DNA of 64,000 nucleotides, taken from contig JBFXEW010000016.1 of NCBI GenBank assembly GCA_050179685.1, positions 1 through 64,000 of the forward strand, given 5' to 3'. Both the position numbers and the translations under genes were made by a program. The notes below the pieces were generated by a model. It saw nothing but the letters and a program-made list of their open reading frames with translations, searched no databases and was not told the origin of the DNA. Positions 42,926-51,550 of this stretch are shown here, in pieces (the stretch's first letter is position 1; every line of letters starts with the position of its first letter). The stretch comes from GWE2-40-63 sp050179685. Its GTDB lineage: Bacteria; Bacteroidota; Bacteroidia; Bacteroidales; SZUA-534.

Positions 42926-44644
42926 ATGGCATTATTAGATTGGATTGTACTAGGCCTTTTTGGGCTTGCACTAATTGGAATTATTGTGTGGGTGTTTAAA
43001 CAAAAGCAGGATAGCTCAGGCGACTACTTTTTGGCCGGGCGCGATGCTACCTGGATAGCTATTGGAGCATCAATTTTTGCATCAAACATTGGTTCTGAAC
43101 ACCTGATTGGTTTAGCCGGAGCAGGAGCTTCAAGTGGCATGGCAATGGCTCATTGGGAGATTCAGGGTTGGATGATTCTGATATTGGGTTGGGTCTTTGT
43201 CCCTTTTTATTCGCGAAGTATGGTCTTTACCATGCCAGAGTTTCTCGAAAAGAGATACAATCCCGAATCGAGAACCATTCTTTCATTAATATCGCTGGTT
43301 AGTTATGTTTTAACCAAAGTAGCAGTTACGGTTTATGCCGGAGGATTGGTTTTTAAAGAAGTATTTGGAATCGAAAGCGTTTGGGGCATCGATTTCTTTT
43401 GGATTTCGGCCATCGGACTGGTTTTGCTTACGGCAGTTTATACCGTTATTGGCGGAATGAAATCGGTATTGTACACTTCGGTTTTGCAAACACCTATTTT
43501 GTTGTTGGGCTCGTTAATAATAGTAGTCCTTGGTTTACGCGCTGTGGGTGGCTGGGACGAAGTACTGGCAATTACCAGCGCTGTTCAGGTGAACGATTAT
43601 GGCGACAGCATGGTAAACCTGATTCGTAGCAATCGCGACGCCGATTTTCCGTGGTTGGGAGTATTTATTGGTTCGGCAGTAATAGGTTTTTGGTATTGGT
43701 GTACCGACCAGTTTATTGTTCAACGGGTACTTTCAGGTAAAAATCAAAAAGAATCGCGCCGGGGAACCATCTTTGGAGCTTACCTTAAATTAACTCCCGT
43801 GTTTTTATTTATGATTCCCGGAATGATTGCTTTTGCCATGGCGCAAAAAGGTGTGGTAATTAACGGCGAAGTATTTACTTTAACCTCGGCCGATGCTGCA
43901 TTTCCGACACTGGTAGCAAAACTTTTGCCTGCCGGGGTAAAAGGACTTGTTGTGGCAGGGATTTTAGCAGCTCTTATGAGTTCACTGGCGTCCTTATTTA
44001 ATTCCTCATCGATGTTGTTTACCATCGATTTTTATAAAAAATACCGGCCTCAGGCAACCGAAAAAAAACTCTTGAGTGTTGGTCGTACAGCTACTGTGGT
44101 TGTAGTTGTTCTCGGAATTCTATGGATTCCTGTAATGCGAAGCATTGGCAGTGTATTGTACACGTATTTGCAAGATGTGCAATCGGTTTTGGCACCGGGA
44201 ATTGCAGCGGCCTTTTTGTTGGGGGTTCTTTCAACCCGACCTACACCTAAAGGTGGAATGTGGGGAATGATAGCCGGTTTTATTGTAGGTGTTTTACGCT
44301 TGGGAGCTAAGGTGTTTTATACTACGGTTTCCGGTAATGCCGGATATACCGATGTTAAAGCCTGGGCAGCCGATATGGGTGTGAATAATCCGTTCTATGT
44401 GCTTTTCTACGATGTCAACTGGCTGTTTTTTAGTGGCGGTATGTTGGTGTTTAGCATGTTGGTTATTATGGTAGTAAGTCGTTTTACCAAAGCCGCACCG
44501 GCAGCACAAATTGCTGGTCTTACTTTTGGGTCGGTTACACTGGAGCAAAAAGCAGAAACCCGTGCCAGCTGGGATAAGTGGGATGTTATCCACTCTGTAA
44601 TTATAATCAGCATTACGGTTGCTTTTTATATCTATTTCTGGTAG
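42926..44644 (+). CDS. Sodium/sugar symporter (SSS family), probable L-arabinose importer
   Basis: A 572-residue inner-membrane protein with about 14 helices, related to SGLT-type sodium:glucose symporters. The N-terminus VLGLFGLALIGIIVWVFKQKQDSSGDYFLAGRDATWIAIGASIFASNIGSEHLIGLAGAGA is typical, with conserved sodium-site serines. 'YGGLV'-like VTVYAGGLVFKEVFG, 'YTVIGGMKSVLYTSVLQ', 'FWYWCTDQFIVQRVL' and 'ALMSSLASLFNSSSMLFTIDFYKKYRP' are also conserved. Between araR and araA it most likely imports L-arabinose; that substrate is inferred from position. No ABC-type arabinose importer genes are present in the window. Confidence 0.88.
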   Translation: MALLDWIVLGLFGLALIGIIVWVFKQKQDSSGDYFLAGRDATWIAIGASIFASNIGSEHLIGLAGAGASSGMAMAHWEIQGWMILILGWVFVPFYSRSMVFTMPEFLEKRYNPESRTILSLISLVSYVLTKVAVTVYAGGLVFKEVFGIESVWGIDFFWISAIGLVLLTAVYTVIGGMKSVLYTSVLQTPILLLGSLIIVVLGLRAVGGWDEVLAITSAVQVNDYGDSMVNLIRSNRDADFPWLGVFIGSAVIGFWYWCTDQFIVQRVLSGKNQKESRRGTIFGAYLKLTPVFLFMIPGMIAFAMAQKGVVINGEVFTLTSADAAFPTLVAKLLPAGVKGLVVAGILAALMSSLASLFNSSSMLFTIDFYKKYRPQATEKKLLSVGRTATVVVVVLGILWIPVMRSIGSVLYTYLQDVQSVLAPGIAAAFLLGVLSTRPTPKGGMWGMIAGFIVGVLRLGAKVFYTTVSGNAGYTDVKAWAADMGVNNPFYVLFYDVNWLFFSGGMLVFSMLVIMVVSRFTKAAPAAQIAGLTFGSVTLEQKAETRASWDKWDVIHSVIIISITVAFYIYFW

Positions 44645-44675
44645 AAAAAAAATGAATTAATTAAAAAATATTGTT

Positions 44676-46187
44676 ATGAGTAATTTGTCAAATAAAACCG
44701 TTTGGTTTATAACAGGAAGTCAACACCTTTATGGAACTGAAACCCTGAAACAGGTTGATGTCGATTCTTCAACCATTGTTGATGGATTAAATAAAAGCGG
44801 AAAAGTTCCGGTAAAAATTGTTTTTAAGCCGGTAGTAAAAACTCCGGACGAGATTCTCGAAGTTTGTATCGAAGCCAATTCCGATAAAAACTGCATTGGT
44901 ATCATTACCTGGATGCACACCTTTTCGCCAGCTAAAATGTGGATTGCCGGACTGAAAGTATTGAATAAACCTTTTATGCACCTGCACACCCAGTTTAACC
45001 GCGACTTGCCCTGGGATAAGATTGATATGGATTACATGAACCTGCATCAGAGCGCTCACGGTGATCGGGAATACGGATTCATAAATTCCCGGATGCGGAA
45101 AAACCGTAAGGTAGTGGTAGGTCACTGGCAGGATGCAGCAGTTCAGGATCAACTTGGAGCCTGGTGTCGCACAGCCGTTGGTTGGGACGATTCGCAGGGA
45201 TTAAAAGTTGCCCGCTTTGGCGATAATATGCGCGAAGTGGCTGTTACCGAAGGCGATAAAGTTGAAGCGCAAATTAAGTTTGGCTGGCAGATATCGGCTT
45301 TTGGCGTAGGCGATTTAATTGCTTATGTCGATAAAGTTTCTGACAGCGAAGTTAATGCCCTTTATCAGGAGTACGAAAAATTGTATCAGGTTGCCGATAA
45401 CTGCAAACCGGGCGGAATGTATCACGAGAATGTAAGAGTTCAGGCGCGTTACGAAATTGCTTTAAAGCGCTTTATGGAAGATGGAAATTTTAAAGCATAT
45501 ACCACGAACTTCGAAAACCTGACCGGATTGAATCAGTTGCCGGGTCTGGCTTCGCAACGTTTGATGGCTGCCGGATACGGCTTTGGCGCCGAGGGCGACT
45601 GGAAACAAGCCGCCATGTTACGCATAATAAAAACCATGTCAACAGGTTTGTCGGGAGGTAGTTCCTTTATGGAAGATTATACCTACCATCTCGATCCGGC
45701 TAACGAAGGGGTTTTGGGTTCGCACATGTTGGAAATTTGTCCGTCGATAGCTGCAGCTAAACCCCGATTAGAAGTTCATCCCCTGGGCATTGGAGGAAAA
45801 GATGCTCCCGCAAGACTTGTATTTGAAAGTGCTACCGGAGCGGCTATGAATGTAACTTTAATCGACATGGGCAATCGCTTCCGCTTTATTGTAAATACGC
45901 TGGATGTAATTCAACCTTTAGGAAAATTACCCTTATTGCCGGTTGCTTCGGCGTTTTGGAAAACACATCCCAACCTGGCCGATGGAGCCGCAGCCTGGAT
46001 TTATGCCGGGGGAACACACCATTCCGCTTTTACTTTAGCACTTACCCCCGATTTTATCGAAACATTTGCCGAAATGGCCGATGTGGAGTTTGTTTTAATT
46101 GATAAGAAAACCAATGTAACAGATTTGAAGAAAGAATTGCGTTGGAATGAGATTTATTACATGTTGGCCAATGGGCTAAAAGCATAA
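44676..46187 (+). CDS. araA: L-arabinose isomerase
   Basis: A 503-residue cytoplasmic enzyme converting L-arabinose to L-ribulose, with Mn2+ as usual cofactor. 'VWFITGSQHLYGTETLKQV' opens the protein as in other AraA. 'WMHTFSPAKMWIAGL...KPFMHLHTQFNRDLPW', 'MDYMNLHQSAHGDREYGFI', 'GFGAEGDWKQAAMLRI' and 'FMEDYTYH' carry the conserved active-site glutamates and metal-binding histidines. The length is the family's usual ~500. First catabolic gene of the araA-araD-araB series, 31 nt after the symporter. Confidence 0.97.
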   Translation: MSNLSNKTVWFITGSQHLYGTETLKQVDVDSSTIVDGLNKSGKVPVKIVFKPVVKTPDEILEVCIEANSDKNCIGIITWMHTFSPAKMWIAGLKVLNKPFMHLHTQFNRDLPWDKIDMDYMNLHQSAHGDREYGFINSRMRKNRKVVVGHWQDAAVQDQLGAWCRTAVGWDDSQGLKVARFGDNMREVAVTEGDKVEAQIKFGWQISAFGVGDLIAYVDKVSDSEVNALYQEYEKLYQVADNCKPGGMYHENVRVQARYEIALKRFMEDGNFKAYTTNFENLTGLNQLPGLASQRLMAAGYGFGAEGDWKQAAMLRIIKTMSTGLSGGSSFMEDYTYHLDPANEGVLGSHMLEICPSIAAAKPRLEVHPLGIGGKDAPARLVFESATGAAMNVTLIDMGNRFRFIVNTLDVIQPLGKLPLLPVASAFWKTHPNLADGAAAWIYAGGTHHSAFTLALTPDFIETFAEMADVEFVLIDKKTNVTDLKKELRWNEIYYMLANGLKA

Positions 46188-46218
46188 TTACAGAAACGAC
46201 TTTCAAAAACAAGGTGTC

Positions 46219-46902
46219 ATGTTGGAAGAATTAAAAGAACAGGTATTTCGTGCAAATCTCGATTTGGTAAAGCATGGTTTGGTAGTTTTTACCTGGGGAA
46301 ATGCCAGCGCTATCGATCGGAAACAATCATTGGTGGTAATTAAACCCAGCGGCGTTGATTATCAAAACATGAAAGCCGACGATATGGTAGTGGTGGATAT
46401 GGACGGTAAAGTAGTCGAGGGTAAATTAAAGCCTTCGTCCGATATGCCGACGCATCTTTATCTTTACCAGCATTTTGAAAACATCGGGGGAGTTGTTCAT
46501 ACTCATTCAACTTATGCAACCGCATGGGCACAAGCTGGTAAGGGCATTCCTGTAATTGGTACCACTCATGCCGATTATTTTTTCGGAGAAATTCCGTGTA
46601 CCCGTCAAATGACAGAACAGGAAGTGTTTAGTGCCTATGAAAAAGAAACCGGAAAAGTAATTGTGGAGCGTTTTAAACAATTGAATCCCAATGAAACACC
46701 CGGAGTATTGGTGCAGAATCATGGTCCGTTTTCGTGGGGAAAAAATGTAAATGAAGCTGTTCATAATGCAGTGGTAATGGAAGAAGTGGCAAAAATGGCT
46801 TCTATTTCGTTTACCGTAAATCCTCATTTAACCATGAACCCCCACCTGGTAAAAAAGCATTACCAGCGTAAACACGGACCCAATGCTTATTATGGACAAT
46901 AG
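46219..46902 (+). CDS. araD: L-ribulose-5-phosphate 4-epimerase
   Basis: A 227-residue class II aldolase-like enzyme that turns L-ribulose-5-phosphate into D-xylulose-5-phosphate. Conserved blocks: LVVFTWGNASAIDR, VIKPSGVDY, 'PSSDMPTHLYLYQHFENIGGVVHTHSTYATAWAQAG' with the zinc-binding His-x-His, and 'VLVQNHGPFSWG'. The protein is the normal length and lacks a signal peptide. It lies 31 nt after araA and 21 nt before araB, so the three are probably one transcript. Confidence 0.97.
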   Translation: MLEELKEQVFRANLDLVKHGLVVFTWGNASAIDRKQSLVVIKPSGVDYQNMKADDMVVVDMDGKVVEGKLKPSSDMPTHLYLYQHFENIGGVVHTHSTYATAWAQAGKGIPVIGTTHADYFFGEIPCTRQMTEQEVFSAYEKETGKVIVERFKQLNPNETPGVLVQNHGPFSWGKNVNEAVHNAVVMEEVAKMASISFTVNPHLTMNPHLVKKHYQRKHGPNAYYGQ

Positions 46903-46923
46903 TTTATGAATTAAGGAATAGCA

Positions 46924-48546
46924 ATGATGAAAAAATATGTAATTGGAATCGATTTTGGTAGCGACTCGTGTCGTGCACTGGTGGTTGATGCATCAAATGG
47001 AAAAGAAATAGCCACGTCGGTTAAATATTATCCTCGCTGGATGGAAGGAAAATATTGCAATCCGGCTAAAAATCAGTACCGTCAGCATCCGCTCGATTAC
47101 CTCGAGGTGATGGAATCGTCGATTAAAGATGCCCTGGTACAGTGTGATGCAACCGTTAAAGCAAACATTGCGGGAATTTCGTTCGACACTACCGGCAGCA
47201 CTCCGGCTTTAACCGATGAACAGGGAACACCACTGGCATTATTACCCGAGTTTGCTGAAAACCCTAATGCCATGTTTATTCTTTGGAAAGATCATACCGC
47301 AGTAAAAGAAGCCGACGAAATAAACGATCTGGCCCGCAAATGGGGTGTCGATTATACCAAATACGAAGGTGGAATCTACTCTTCGGAATGGGTTTGGGCT
47401 AAGGTATTGCATGTGCTTCGCAACGATAAATCGTTACATAAAAAAGCAGTCTCGTGGGTTGAATACTGCGATTGGTTACCGGCAGTTTTAACCGGAAAAA
47501 CCGGCTTGCAATCGATAAAACGCAGTCGCTGTGCTGCCGGGCATAAAGCGCTTTGGCATCCCGACTGGAATGGCTTGCCTCCCGAAGAATTTTTATCCCA
47601 ATTGGGGCCCGAATTAACCGGAATGCGTGCTAACCTGTTTACTGAAACCTATACCAGCGATCAGCTTATGGGAACGCTTACACCCGAATGTGCCGATAAA
47701 TTAGGTTTATCTACCCGGGTAGCAGTTGGTGTTAGCGCATTCGATTGTCATATGGGTGCAGTGGGCGCACAAATTGAACCCAATATGCTGGTTCGGGTAA
47801 TGGGTACTTCAACCTGCGATATTATTGTTTCGCCTTACGAGGATATGGAAGGTAAGTTAATTCCGGGAATTTGCGGCCAGGTTGATGGTTCGGTGATTCC
47901 GGGCATGGTTGGTTTGGAAGCCGGACAATCCGCTTTTGGTGATGTGTATGCCTGGTTTAAAAACCTATTAAGCTGGCCTTTGCAGTTTTTAGATGACGAA
48001 AACCAAAGAAAAACCATTGAAGATAAAATTATTCCGGCACTTTCGGCTGAGGCTATGCAGGTTCCGGTTGAAGAATCGACACTGATTGCTACCGATTGGT
48101 TGAATGGCCGGCGTACGCCTGATGCTGATCAGAATGTTACCGGAACCATCTCGGGACTTAATTTGGGTTCTACGGCACCTTTAATTTTTAGGGCTCTGGT
48201 TGAGGCTACAGCTTATGGTTCAAAAGCCATTGCCGACCGCTTTATTGAAAACGGAATCGAAATTAAATCGGTTGTAGGCATAGGAGGAGTGGCAAAAAAA
48301 TCGCCCTTTGTTATGCAAACCATGGCCGATGTAATGAATATGCCTATAAAAGTAGCCCGGGCCGAACAAACGGTGGCACTTGGTGCAGCAATGTTTGCTG
48401 CCGTTGCCGCAGGACTGTATGCTACAATTGAAGATGCGCAAAAAGCCATGGGACAAGGTTTTGAAAAAGAATACCAACCCATTCCGGAAAATGTAAAAGC
48501 CTATGAGCTTTTGTATAAGAAATACCTGAAACTGGGAAACCCATAA
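46924..48546 (+). CDS. araB: L-ribulokinase
   Basis: A 540-residue FGGY-family sugar kinase that phosphorylates L-ribulose at C5 with ATP. 'KYVIGIDFGSDSCRALVVDASNG' is the N-terminal ATPase motif. 'GISFDTTGSTP', 'VAVGVSAFDCHMGAVGAQI' and 'TDWLNGRRTPDADQNVTG' are typical of AraB, and 'SVVGIGGVAKKSPFVMQTMADVMNMPI' is the C-terminal FGGY signature region. The order araA-araD-araB is the usual one near Nudix-type AraR in this phylum. About 100 nt follow before the GH51 gene, with a weak AGCATG/CATGCT hairpin but no T run. Confidence 0.96.
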   Translation: MMKKYVIGIDFGSDSCRALVVDASNGKEIATSVKYYPRWMEGKYCNPAKNQYRQHPLDYLEVMESSIKDALVQCDATVKANIAGISFDTTGSTPALTDEQGTPLALLPEFAENPNAMFILWKDHTAVKEADEINDLARKWGVDYTKYEGGIYSSEWVWAKVLHVLRNDKSLHKKAVSWVEYCDWLPAVLTGKTGLQSIKRSRCAAGHKALWHPDWNGLPPEEFLSQLGPELTGMRANLFTETYTSDQLMGTLTPECADKLGLSTRVAVGVSAFDCHMGAVGAQIEPNMLVRVMGTSTCDIIVSPYEDMEGKLIPGICGQVDGSVIPGMVGLEAGQSAFGDVYAWFKNLLSWPLQFLDDENQRKTIEDKIIPALSAEAMQVPVEESTLIATDWLNGRRTPDADQNVTGTISGLNLGSTAPLIFRALVEATAYGSKAIADRFIENGIEIKSVVGIGGVAKKSPFVMQTMADVMNMPIKVARAEQTVALGAAMFAAVAAGLYATIEDAQKAMGQGFEKEYQPIPENVKAYELLYKKYLKLGNP

Positions 48547-48650
48547 AGGTTTAGTCGATGGAAGCATGTTTTAATAGCATGCTGCTTTACTATTTTAAGT
48601 TATTGAATGTAATCAAGTCCTTATTATTGAAAACATAAAACTAAAAAGCG

Positions 48651-50180
48651 ATGAAGAAATTTACATGGAGTTTGTTTGCCCTGGTTCTTTTAATGGTTCC
48701 GGCAATAGCTCAAAACACTTTGACACTGCATGTTGATCAGGCCGAGACCAAAATCAATAAAGAAGTTTACGGACATTTTGCCGAACATTTGGGACGCTGT
48801 ATTTACGGAGGCATATTTGTAGGCGAAGATTCCCCGATTCCCAACACCAGAGGATTCAGAAACGATGTGATTGGTGCCTTAAAAGAGATGCAAATTCCTT
48901 TGCTACGCTGGCCTGGTGGTTGCTTTGCCGATACTTATCATTGGAAAGATGGCGTTGGTCCGCGTGAAAACCGTCCATCGATTGTAAACACTCACTGGGG
49001 AGGCGTTACTGAAGATAACAGTTTTGGAACGCATGAATTTCTTGAGTTTTGTGAATTAATTGATGCCATGCCATACATTAACATCAATGTAGGTTCAGGA
49101 ACTGTTCAGGAAGCTGCCGAATGGGTTGAATACGTAACCAGCAGCAATGAAAGCCCGATGACCGACTGGAGAAAGCAAAATGGCCGCGAAGATCCATGGG
49201 AAGTTAAATATTGGGGCATCGGTAACGAAAACTGGGGCTGCGGGGGACACATGACACCTGAATATTACGCCGATTTGTATAACCGTTTTGCCACATATTG
49301 CGGGGGTGCCAAATACAAAATTGTTGGAGGCCCCAATGTTGCCGATTATAACTGGATGAAAGTAGTGATGGAAAAAACCATGCGTTATCCCTGGTTGGTT
49401 CAGGGTGTTTCGTTACATAATTATTCGTTTGCCCATAGCTGGGAGCGTAAAGGCGATGCAACAGGTTTTGATGAGTCGGAGTGGTTCTCGAATATGCGCG
49501 ATGTGCAACGGATGGAGGAACTTATTAAACGCCATACGGCTATTATGGATCAATACGATCCACATAATCGGGTAGGACTAATTGTTGACGAATGGGGAAA
49601 CTGGTTTAATGTGGAAAAAGGAACCAATCCCGGGTTTTTGTATCAGCAAAACACCTTGCGCGATGCGGTTTCAGGAAGTATAACCATGAACACCTTTAAT
49701 AACAATGCCCATCGGGTAAAGATGGCCAATATTGCTCAAATGGTAAATGTATTGCAGGCAGTAATTCTAACTAAAGACGAGCAAATGGTTAAAACGCCTA
49801 CCTATTACCTGTTTAAAATGTACAGTGTGCATCAGGAGGCAACTTTGATTCCGTCGAATTTAAAAACCGAAAGCTATGAATTTGATGGGAAAAAGATTCC
49901 GGCGCTTAGTTCTTCGGCTTCAATAAAAGATGGTGTGGTAAATATTTCGTTAAGTAATGCAAATCCGAATAATGATTTAAAAGTGGAACTTGAAATTACC
50001 GGTCAGAATTTAAAATCGGCCAGCGGACAAATTATTTCGGCTCAAAATATCAACGATTATAACGATTTTGGTCAGCCTGAAAAGGTTACCTTAAAAGGAT
50101 TTAAAGTTTCTGCACCCAAGAATGGTAAGTTAAGTGTTACCATACCGGCTCATTCGGTAGTACTGGTGCAGTTAAAATAG
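48651..50180 (+). CDS. Secreted alpha-L-arabinofuranosidase (GH51)
   Basis: A 509-residue enzyme that releases terminal L-arabinofuranose from arabinan, arabinoxylan or arabino-oligosaccharides. The signal peptide (MKKFTWSLFALVLLMVPAIAQ) places it in the periplasm. In the TIM barrel the acid/base glutamate lies in YWGIGNENWGCGG (about residue 188) and the nucleophile in LIVDEWGNW (about residue 314). 'RWPGGCFADTYHWKDGVGPRENRP' is the classic GH51 block. A C-terminal beta-sandwich follows from about residue 400. It lies directly after araB, so degradation and catabolism are encoded together. It is followed by a terminator. Confidence 0.94.
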   Translation: MKKFTWSLFALVLLMVPAIAQNTLTLHVDQAETKINKEVYGHFAEHLGRCIYGGIFVGEDSPIPNTRGFRNDVIGALKEMQIPLLRWPGGCFADTYHWKDGVGPRENRPSIVNTHWGGVTEDNSFGTHEFLEFCELIDAMPYININVGSGTVQEAAEWVEYVTSSNESPMTDWRKQNGREDPWEVKYWGIGNENWGCGGHMTPEYYADLYNRFATYCGGAKYKIVGGPNVADYNWMKVVMEKTMRYPWLVQGVSLHNYSFAHSWERKGDATGFDESEWFSNMRDVQRMEELIKRHTAIMDQYDPHNRVGLIVDEWGNWFNVEKGTNPGFLYQQNTLRDAVSGSITMNTFNNNAHRVKMANIAQMVNVLQAVILTKDEQMVKTPTYYLFKMYSVHQEATLIPSNLKTESYEFDGKKIPALSSSASIKDGVVNISLSNANPNNDLKVELEITGQNLKSASGQIISAQNINDYNDFGQPEKVTLKGFKVSAPKNGKLSVTIPAHSVVLVQLK

Positions 50181-50193
50181 GTTTAGGTTAGTT

Positions 50194-50223
50194 TCCCTGC
50201 CACCCTGGGTGGTGGGGATTTTT
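50194..50223 (+). terminator. Terminator after the GH51 gene
   Basis: TCCCTGCCACC-CTG-GGTGGTGGGGA forms an 11-bp stem with two G-T pairs and is followed by five Ts, 14 nt after the stop. Confidence 0.75.
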
Positions 50224-50328
50224 AATTTTTATCATAAAACAAATACTTGGAATGAAACAGACCATAGCTTAGATTATAATTGAGTAATACAACAATTAAA
50301 TCGGAGCATGTTCACAAATAGTAAACAA

Positions 50329-51483
50329 ATGAAAAAAAGATTTATAAAATGGCTTGTTTTGCCTGCTTTGCTTTTTATCGTTTTTAGTTGCAGCAACTCA
50401 AATAAAACGGTTTTTACTGATACGGTTGCAGCTATCGACGATGCTGCTTTTAATCAAACCATCGATGACCAGCCGGTAGCACTTTATACCCTGACTAATA
50501 ATAGTGGAATGGGTATGAAGGTAACCAATTTCGGTGGGCGTGTAGTAGCACTTTGTGTTCCCGATTCCCATGGAAATCCAGTTGATGTGGTGCTGGGTTA
50601 TAATACCCTGGATGAATACGTGAATCAGCCTGAGAATTTTTTGGGAGCTGCCATTGGTCGTTATGGAAACCGGATTGGTGGTGCTCAATTCAGCATTGAT
50701 GAAACGGTGTATGAGCTAAGTAAAAACGAAGGAAACAATCAGTTGCACGGTGGTGCAAAAGGTTTTTTCGATGTGGTTTGGAAAGCAAATCAGTTAAGTC
50801 AGTCGGCCATTGAATTTACCTATCTTTCTATTGACGGAGAAGAAGGATATCCCGGAAACCTTTCGGTAAAAATGATGTACGAACTGACTCCCGAGAATGG
50901 TTTTAAAATTACCTATGAAGCAAGTACCGATAAAACAACAGTCTGCAATTTGACCCATCATTCCTATTTTAACTTGTCGGGTGAGGGCAGCGAAACTATA
51001 AATGATCATTTACTTAGCATCCGTGCCGATGGCTTTACTCCGGTGGATAGTGTTTTAATTCCAAACGGACAAATAACTCCGGTAAACGGAACGGCTTTCG
51101 ATTTTAATCAGGCCATTGCTATTGGAACCCGCGTGAATGAAGACGATGAGCAACTGGGTTATGGAGCAGGCTACGATCATAACTGGGTATTGAATAAAGA
51201 AAGTAAAGGTGTAGAACTGGTAGCTTCGCTTTATTCACCAATTAGCAAAATAAAAATGGATGTGCTTACCGACCAACCGGGTTTGCAATTTTATGGCGGT
51301 AATTTTATCGATGGTACTTTAACCGGGAAAAGTGGAAAGACTTATAAGCACCGCAGTGCTGTTTGTCTTGAAACGCAACATTTTCCCGATTCTCCAAATA
51401 AAGCAAATTTTCCATCTACCTTATTAAAACCAGATCAGACTTATTCACATACTTGTGAATACCGGTTTTCTGTTGAAAAATAA
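50329..51483 (+). CDS. galM: Aldose 1-epimerase (mutarotase), lipoprotein
   Basis: A 384-residue enzyme that interconverts the alpha and beta anomers of aldoses. The signal peptide ends in a lipobox (LLFIVFSC), so the enzyme is membrane-anchored in the periplasm, where it can process sugar released by GH51 before import. Conserved active-site regions: 'GAAIGRYGNRIGGAQF', 'LHGGAKGFFDVVWKA', 'CNLTHHSYFNLSGEG' with the catalytic histidine, 'GYDHNWVLN' and 'CLETQHFPDSPNKANFPS' with the catalytic glutamate. ATG 50308 is also in frame, but ATG 50329 (MKKRFIKW) gives a standard lipoprotein signal. A strong terminator follows. Confidence 0.92.
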   Translation: MKKRFIKWLVLPALLFIVFSCSNSNKTVFTDTVAAIDDAAFNQTIDDQPVALYTLTNNSGMGMKVTNFGGRVVALCVPDSHGNPVDVVLGYNTLDEYVNQPENFLGAAIGRYGNRIGGAQFSIDETVYELSKNEGNNQLHGGAKGFFDVVWKANQLSQSAIEFTYLSIDGEEGYPGNLSVKMMYELTPENGFKITYEASTDKTTVCNLTHHSYFNLSGEGSETINDHLLSIRADGFTPVDSVLIPNGQITPVNGTAFDFNQAIAIGTRVNEDDEQLGYGAGYDHNWVLNKESKGVELVASLYSPISKIKMDVLTDQPGLQFYGGNFIDGTLTGKSGKTYKHRSAVCLETQHFPDSPNKANFPSTLLKPDQTYSHTCEYRFSVEK

Positions 51484-51512
51484 TTAGTTGATTGTGAGTT
51501 TAGGTTAAGTGT

Positions 51513-51550
51513 AAAAGCCTCTGAACTTAATTGTTCAGAGGCTTTTTTTT
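51513..51550. terminator. Strong terminator between convergent galM and HTCS genes
   Basis: AAAAGCCTCTGAAC-TTAATT-GTTCAGAGGCTTTT is a perfect 14-bp stem with T runs on both strands (eight on plus, four on minus). Its right end touches the stop codon of the leftward sensor gene. Confidence 0.92.

Noticed and set aside
48563..48586. Terminator after araB
   Set aside because: AGCATG/CATGCT pairs only six bases and no T run follows.
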